Origin: CAWHOW01 sp050013795
Lineage (GTDB): Bacteria > Bacteroidota > Bacteroidia > Bacteroidales > CG2-30-32-10
NCBI GenBank assembly: GCA_050013795.1
Contig: JBEKEO010000101.1
Span: 1 to 18,163 of the forward strand
Reading direction: 5' to 3'
Length of the DNA stretch: 18,163 bases
The translations under genes were made by a program, and so were the position numbers. Under the pieces are notes generated by a model. That model was not told the origin of the DNA. It worked only from the letters and a program-made list of their open reading frames with translations, and did no database searches. Numbering within the stretch: the first letter of the stretch is position 1; each line of letters opens with the position of its first letter. Shown piece after piece: positions 14,027 through 18,163 of this stretch.

Positions 14027-14063
14027 TTAAAAAGAAGGTAGTATTAGGTGTGATGTAGGCTTC

Positions 14064-15428
14064 TTATTGATCCACTTCTATAGCATTATTATTAAACTTT
14101 TGCAAGCCTTTTAATTTGCTTAACTGGTCAGCCAGCTTAATTTCGTTACCGGCTATGACAAGTTTATAACTATCCGGATTATAGTATTTTTTAATTACTT
14201 TATTTACCGCATCGGTTGTAAGCGCTTCCAGGTCGCTGATATAGGTCATGCGTTTTTTGATATCGGGATAAATAAGGGGGTTATAAAAATCAATGATGCT
14301 GGCCGGCTGGCTTACAGAAAGGTATTCATTCTTCAGTTTAGTTATATTTTGTTTGAGTTCTTTTTCGGTGATACCCTTGTTAAAGAAATCGCTTACTGTG
14401 TTTTCAAAAGCAAGCAGGGTGCTGTACATTTCTTTGGTGCGCATCTGGGTTAAAACGAAGTAAATACCGTCGTTTTCCTGTTCGTTGTACGACATGGAAA
14501 TGCCGTATGTTTTTCCAAGCTTATTCCTGACCTCGTTAAACAGGCGGAAATTAATTATTGAAGACGACACCTTGAATGCAGGTATGTCCTTGTCGTTAAT
14601 AAATGGTCCTTTTTTAACCCAGAGCAGGCAGGCCTGTGTGGCGCTGTCGCGGTTCACAAAAGCGTATTCCTTTCCTTTAAATGAAGGCGGTTCAAGGCTT
14701 ACCTGGTTGTTCTCGCCATATACACTTTCCCAGTTGCCGAAATATGTTTCAATAAGCTTTTTTATCTTCTCTTTATCCAGCTTGCCGGCAATGACTATGC
14801 GGGTGTTTTTTGGTGTATAATTGAAATCGTAAAACTCTTTAAGTCCTTTGTATGTGAGTTTGCCTACCTGTGCAGGGTAAGTATTCCGGCCAAGCGGATT
14901 CGAAATACCGAAAGTGAAAAAATAAGCAAAGCGTTGCGCAAGCTCTGATATATCCATTTTACGAGGGTTGTTGTACTGCACAAATTCGCTTATCATTTGT
15001 TTCACTTCAGCTTCCGGAAATGTCGGCTGGCGTATAGTAGCGGCAAAAACATCCATTCCTTTATCCAGGTATTTATTAAGGAAAGTTGCCGAAATGCGGG
15101 TGTAGCTCGCGCCTGCCCCTGCCGAAATAGATGCGCCCATAGGATACAGGGTGTCGTGTATCTGGATTTTTGTATATTTTGAATTGCCCAGGGTAAGCGC
15201 CTGCGCCGTAAATGATGATATGCCCTGGTTGCCGGGGGTTTCGTTTTTCTTGCCCACATTCACATATACATTAATAGCGGTGGCATCCACAGCGCCGTAA
15301 TCAATTAACGTAACCTGCAATCCGTTCTTAAGTTTATATTGTTCATAATTGAGTGTTTGCCCAATGACATTACTGCATATCATTCCTGAAATAATTATGA
15401 CCGTTAAATATTTTATTGCACTTTTCAT
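14064..15428 (-). CDS. M16 family peptidase-like protein, catalytically inactive subunit
   Basis: Exported M16 (pitrilysin/insulinase-like) protein of 454 residues, with a signal peptide ending near residue 23 (CSNVIGQ). Aligning GISSFTAQALTLGN (69-82) with GIAHMCEHMMFRG of the upstream gene shows that the zinc motif HxxEH is replaced: His to Ser72, Glu to Ala75, His to Gln76. It therefore cannot bind zinc in the normal way. The rest keeps the two-domain M16 fold, including FYDFNYTPKNTRIVIAGK near the end of the first domain. In many bacteria an active and an inactive M16 protein pair up, as the two subunits of mitochondrial processing peptidase do. This is the likely role, with the active partner ending 42 bp upstream. 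Location is inferred to be periplasmic; substrate unknown. Confidence 0.88.
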   Translation of the reverse strand: MKSAIKYLTVIIISGMICSNVIGQTLNYEQYKLKNGLQVTLIDYGAVDATAINVYVNVGKKNETPGNQGISSFTAQALTLGNSKYTKIQIHDTLYPMGASISAGAGASYTRISATFLNKYLDKGMDVFAATIRQPTFPEAEVKQMISEFVQYNNPRKMDISELAQRFAYFFTFGISNPLGRNTYPAQVGKLTYKGLKEFYDFNYTPKNTRIVIAGKLDKEKIKKLIETYFGNWESVYGENNQVSLEPPSFKGKEYAFVNRDSATQACLLWVKKGPFINDKDIPAFKVSSSIINFRLFNEVRNKLGKTYGISMSYNEQENDGIYFVLTQMRTKEMYSTLLAFENTVSDFFNKGITEKELKQNITKLKNEYLSVSQPASIIDFYNPLIYPDIKKRMTYISDLEALTTDAVNKVIKKYYNPDSYKLVIAGNEIKLADQLSKLKGLQKFNNNAIEVDQ

Positions 15429-15470
15429 TTTATATTGGTTTTATAATGAAACAATCTGAGGATTAAAAGA

Positions 15471-16781
15471 TCAAAACGACGGCTTGATATTGATGAACTG
15501 CAAAGCCGTTTCCGACAGGTATTTCGCTGCAACAGCCTTCAGGTCGCCGGAAGTTATTTTCTTGTATTCTTCCAGTTCTTTTGCGGCGGCAAGAGGATCG
15601 TTGTAATAGTATTCGCCTATGCCAAGGCGTGCAGCAACATTGGAAGGTTCGTATCCTTCCAGCGTGTAAGCAGATTCATAGGCCTGGACAAACTTGTCGA
15701 TCTTTTCCTGCGATATTCCTGATGCGATAACATTATTAATCACTTCGCGTATTTCCTTTTTCACCTTCACATTACCCGGCATCGGGCCCATGAATACATC
15801 AATAATGCCATAACTGGGAAATAGCATTTCTCCTTGGCTATAATTATTGATGCCATAAGCGAGTTTTTCCTTGTCAACAATACGTTCATTGATAATGGAA
15901 TTCTCATCTGTAAATAAAAGCGATATCAGCATGTTTAATGCTTTTGTATCTTTATTGCCTGCTTCAGGTTTAGGGTAAACATAACTGTATATCTGAATAG
16001 GATAGTCGATGCCCATTTCGTTTTTTTCTATCTTATTTGAATAAATATCCGGTATATCGGTTCTTTTCTTCAGGCTGAGCTGTTTGGTAATAGGGCCAAA
16101 ATATTTTTCAGCCATAGCAAAAACAGCATCACTTTTAACATCTCCTGCAATTACAAGGAATGCATTGTTCGGGCTATAGTAAGAATCGTAAAAACTTTTA
16201 CACTCTTCGGCGGTGAAACTTTCAATATCGCTGTATTCGCCGATAACATCTTCCTTATAAGGATGCCCCTGCGGATAAAGAAATTTATAGCGCTCATCAT
16301 TCATCCTTTCGTACCATGTATTAAGCCCGTTGCTGTATTCCTCGGCAACCGCTTCCCTCTCAATATTAAGCAAATCCTGGGTAATAACAAGATTCGCCAT
16401 ACGGTCCGATTCAATGTCCATAATGGTGTCAAGGTAATCAACAGGCGCATATTCCCAGTAAACTGTCCTGTCGAAATCAGTATATGCATCGAATCCGGGG
16501 ATGCCGCTTTGTTCAATCCTGTTAATAAGCGAGCCGGGATATTTTTTCGACCCGCGGAACATCATGTGTTCGCACATATGTGCAATACCGTATATGCCGG
16601 GCTTTTCATCCTTGCTTCCCACTTTGTACCATACCTCAGATTGCACAAATCCGCGAGAAGGCATCTCGCATACTATTACTTTCAGTCCGTTTTTAAGGAC
16701 CTTTACTTTTACAGGGTAATCCTGTGCGTAACCGGCCGCTCCTATAAGTAAGCAAACCAGTGAAATTAAAATTTTCCTCAT
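15471..16781 (-). CDS. M16 family zinc metallopeptidase, active-type subunit
   Basis: Exported zinc peptidase of 436 residues with a signal peptide ending AAGYAQ (1-20). The inverted zinc motif HxxEH is present as H68-M-C-E71-H72. The third ligand, expected 76 residues after the second His, falls at Glu148 in NIEREAVAEEYS. The N-terminal catalytic domain and the C-terminal M16_C domain (NNAFLVIAGDVKSDAVF and onward) are both complete. M16 enzymes degrade or process small peptides within a closing chamber, and the half-size form needs a partner. That partner is probably the inactive paralogue encoded 42 bp downstream. The start codon is 15 bp after the stop of the DUF5686-type gene, so the three are very likely one operon. 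The ATG at 16781 begins the signal peptide directly. Confidence 0.93.
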   Translation of the reverse strand: MRKILISLVCLLIGAAGYAQDYPVKVKVLKNGLKVIVCEMPSRGFVQSEVWYKVGSKDEKPGIYGIAHMCEHMMFRGSKKYPGSLINRIEQSGIPGFDAYTDFDRTVYWEYAPVDYLDTIMDIESDRMANLVITQDLLNIEREAVAEEYSNGLNTWYERMNDERYKFLYPQGHPYKEDVIGEYSDIESFTAEECKSFYDSYYSPNNAFLVIAGDVKSDAVFAMAEKYFGPITKQLSLKKRTDIPDIYSNKIEKNEMGIDYPIQIYSYVYPKPEAGNKDTKALNMLISLLFTDENSIINERIVDKEKLAYGINNYSQGEMLFPSYGIIDVFMGPMPGNVKVKKEIREVINNVIASGISQEKIDKFVQAYESAYTLEGYEPSNVAARLGIGEYYYNDPLAAAKELEEYKKITSGDLKAVAAKYLSETALQFINIKPSF

Positions 16782-16796
16782 ATTATTTTGTTTTTG

Positions 16797-18163
16797 TTAC
16801 AGTCCTAATCCTATCCTGAAACCATTTGTTATTTTCGTGCTTGAATTAAATGCGGTGATAAAATCTACCCACAGGAAACCCGGTATAACACCGGGTATTC
16901 CTATTTTTTCTATGCCCACCGACAATTCAACATACTGATTGATTTCCTTAGTACTCAGATAATGAAATCCCGCTACTTCCTGAAACCTGGTTTTTCTAAG
17001 CAATGGGAATTTATTAATAATCCATCCTTTGAAATGATATTCGGCATGAGCTTGAACAAAGTTGGAAGTTGTTGAAAATTTATAATAGGGCAGCAGGTTA
17101 AACCCCATCAGCGATGTTCTTCCCGTGCCACCTATTTCTATAGACTCTAAATTACTTTTATTTGCACCATTAAGGAAGATGGTCTGGTTCCCGTAGATTT
17201 GGTAATAATCCATGAAATATAAATTCTTTTTATTCAGGAATGTCCCGCAGGAAACATCAAACTTAAAGACTCCGAGTATTTTAAAATTAATTTCTTTGCT
17301 TATGCCTGCTTTAATAAGGTCATAATTTACATCATCCATGCCTTTTTTGTATTCTATGCGGAATTCCGGATATTTGGATCCTAGCACTACTTTTTGATTC
17401 GGCCTGGTATAATATCGTTGTTTAATCCTGAAGGATAATCTAAAGTCTGCAATTACAGCCTGGTTACGTTTAAAAGAATAGCCGCTGCTATCTGGATATT
17501 GGGGATTATTTGTTTCAAATTGTCTGTTTGAAAACTTTTTAATTGTCCATGTTTGTGTATTGACCAATGGAAGGCGGTCGTTGAAAGAAGCGCCGACATT
17601 AAAATAAATTCCGTTGCACAATTCTGTTCTGTAATGTAATGCGGCAAATTGGTTTTCGTACAGCTTTATGTAATTCCTTTCTTCGAACAGCGTATAAACA
17701 GAATTCACTAAAGGAAGAATTGCCCCGGGATTAAACTGCTCTGTAGTTTTTCCAGCATAAAATGTAACACCGGAAAAATGTACAGGATTATAATAATAAT
17801 TCGCCCAAGCAGTTCCATAAATTTGCTTATTGCCAAAACCATAGTTTATTGAACCACCCAAACTGTATGATTTGTAATTATCAAAATATTTGAAATAATT
17901 AACCGAAGGCGAAAGGCTCCATCCTTCCACCAGGTTGTAATTAACACCAAATATGCCCAGTCCGAAATTAAGAGAATATTTATCAAATGTATTGGTATAA
18001 CTATACCCGTTAAGGATAAACTGTCCTATTTTGAAGCGGTTTCTTTTTTTATCTACTGAGTCTTTATAAACTTTAGTTTCTGTAATCTTTCTCAGGCTGT
18101 CTTTAAAACGATAATCCTTATTTTCTTCATCGGTAAGGGCTACCGGTCTGGTACTTTCCCAGT
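16797..18163 (-). CDS. DUF5686-family outer-membrane beta-barrel protein (5' end outside window)
   Basis: Partial gene: the frame is open from the right edge to a TAA at 16797-16799, giving 454 residues of the C-terminal part. The first visible residues read WESTRPVALTDEENKDYRFK, then DSVDKKRNRFKIGQFILNGY, a pattern I recognise from DUF5686 proteins. These usually start with a signal peptide and a carboxypeptidase-regulatory-like domain, which would lie beyond the edge. The rest is rich in alternating aromatic and polar strands (SLGGSINYGFGNKQIYGTAW, FRIEYKKGMDDV, AHAEYHFKGW) and ends in NGFRIGLGL, as expected for an outer-membrane barrel. A GTG at 17928-17930 is internal, not the start. Cellular role is unknown. 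It leads the operon with the two M16 proteins, so a shared envelope function is possible but unproven. Confidence 0.85.
   Translation of the reverse strand, partial: WESTRPVALTDEENKDYRFKDSLRKITETKVYKDSVDKKRNRFKIGQFILNGYSYTNTFDKYSLNFGLGIFGVNYNLVEGWSLSPSVNYFKYFDNYKSYSLGGSINYGFGNKQIYGTAWANYYYNPVHFSGVTFYAGKTTEQFNPGAILPLVNSVYTLFEERNYIKLYENQFAALHYRTELCNGIYFNVGASFNDRLPLVNTQTWTIKKFSNRQFETNNPQYPDSSGYSFKRNQAVIADFRLSFRIKQRYYTRPNQKVVLGSKYPEFRIEYKKGMDDVNYDLIKAGISKEINFKILGVFKFDVSCGTFLNKKNLYFMDYYQIYGNQTIFLNGANKSNLESIEIGGTGRTSLMGFNLLPYYKFSTTSNFVQAHAEYHFKGWIINKFPLLRKTRFQEVAGFHYLSTKEINQYVELSVGIEKIGIPGVIPGFLWVDFITAFNSSTKITNGFRIGLGL

Larger units (their letters stand above)
13762..14063. other. Rest of the gene-free region downstream of the M16 operon
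   Basis: About 300 bp with no convincing coding frame or recognised RNA. It contains two small hairpins (13843-13859 and 13873-13887), a run of eight T (13905-13912), and a short 9-bp tandem repeat (13991-14026). Several variants of GTAAGC / GTAGCTT are scattered through 13844-13955. The region has the look of degenerate, repeat-rich intergenic DNA. Confidence 0.5.

Noticed and set aside
14064..15428. Second M16 protein as a lipoprotein
   Set aside because: The N-terminal GMICSN does not fit the lipobox pattern, and cleavage after VIG at the end of the hydrophobic stretch is more plausible.
17928..17930. GTG at 17930 as the start of the DUF5686-type gene
   Set aside because: The frame is open to the window edge and the upstream residues (WESTRPVALTDEEN and on) are recognisable family sequence.

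Overview
The window looks like a stretch of a Bacteroidota chromosome, probably from an environmental or gut lineage. Three signs support this: four secreted proteins end in type IX secretion (T9SS) type A sorting domains, upstream boxes fit the Bacteroidota -7 consensus TAnnTTTG, and the large alpha-2-macroglobulin and DUF5686-type outer-membrane proteins are forms typical of that phylum. No RNA gene, insertion sequence or CRISPR array was seen.

Layout. Positions 72-3929 (minus strand) hold two adjacent paralogues, each a seven-bladed BNR-like propeller with a T9SS tail, followed 24 bp downstream by aspartate ammonia-lyase (aspA). After a 311-bp divergent spacer, 4241-10371 (plus strand) is a very large alpha-2-macroglobulin-family gene with an intact CAEQ thioester motif. 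It is broken near its 3' end: the last ~104 codons lie in another frame, and a short conserved stretch appears to be deleted at the junction. Facing it, 10449-13320 (minus) is a two-gene unit: a seven-bladed YVTN propeller, then a secreted propeller-like protein of unknown function. Both carry almost the same T9SS tail.

Positions 13321-14063 are a 743-bp gene-free region. It holds the promoter of the YVTN gene, a strictly phased 21-bp tandem repeat (14 copies plus two decayed ones), small hairpins and a 9-bp tandem repeat. From 14064 to the right edge (minus) lies a tight three-gene unit: a DUF5686-type outer-membrane barrel protein (cut by the window edge), an active-type M16 zinc peptidase, and an M16 paralogue that has lost all metal ligands.

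Almost every product is predicted to be exported: surface propellers, a periplasmic protease trap, periplasmic M16 peptidases and an outer-membrane barrel. Only AspA is cytoplasmic. No recognisably new multi-gene system was found. The points most worth a second look are the broken alpha-2-macroglobulin gene, the 21-bp array upstream of the YVTN gene promoter, and signs of recent tail and blade exchange among the T9SS cargo genes.
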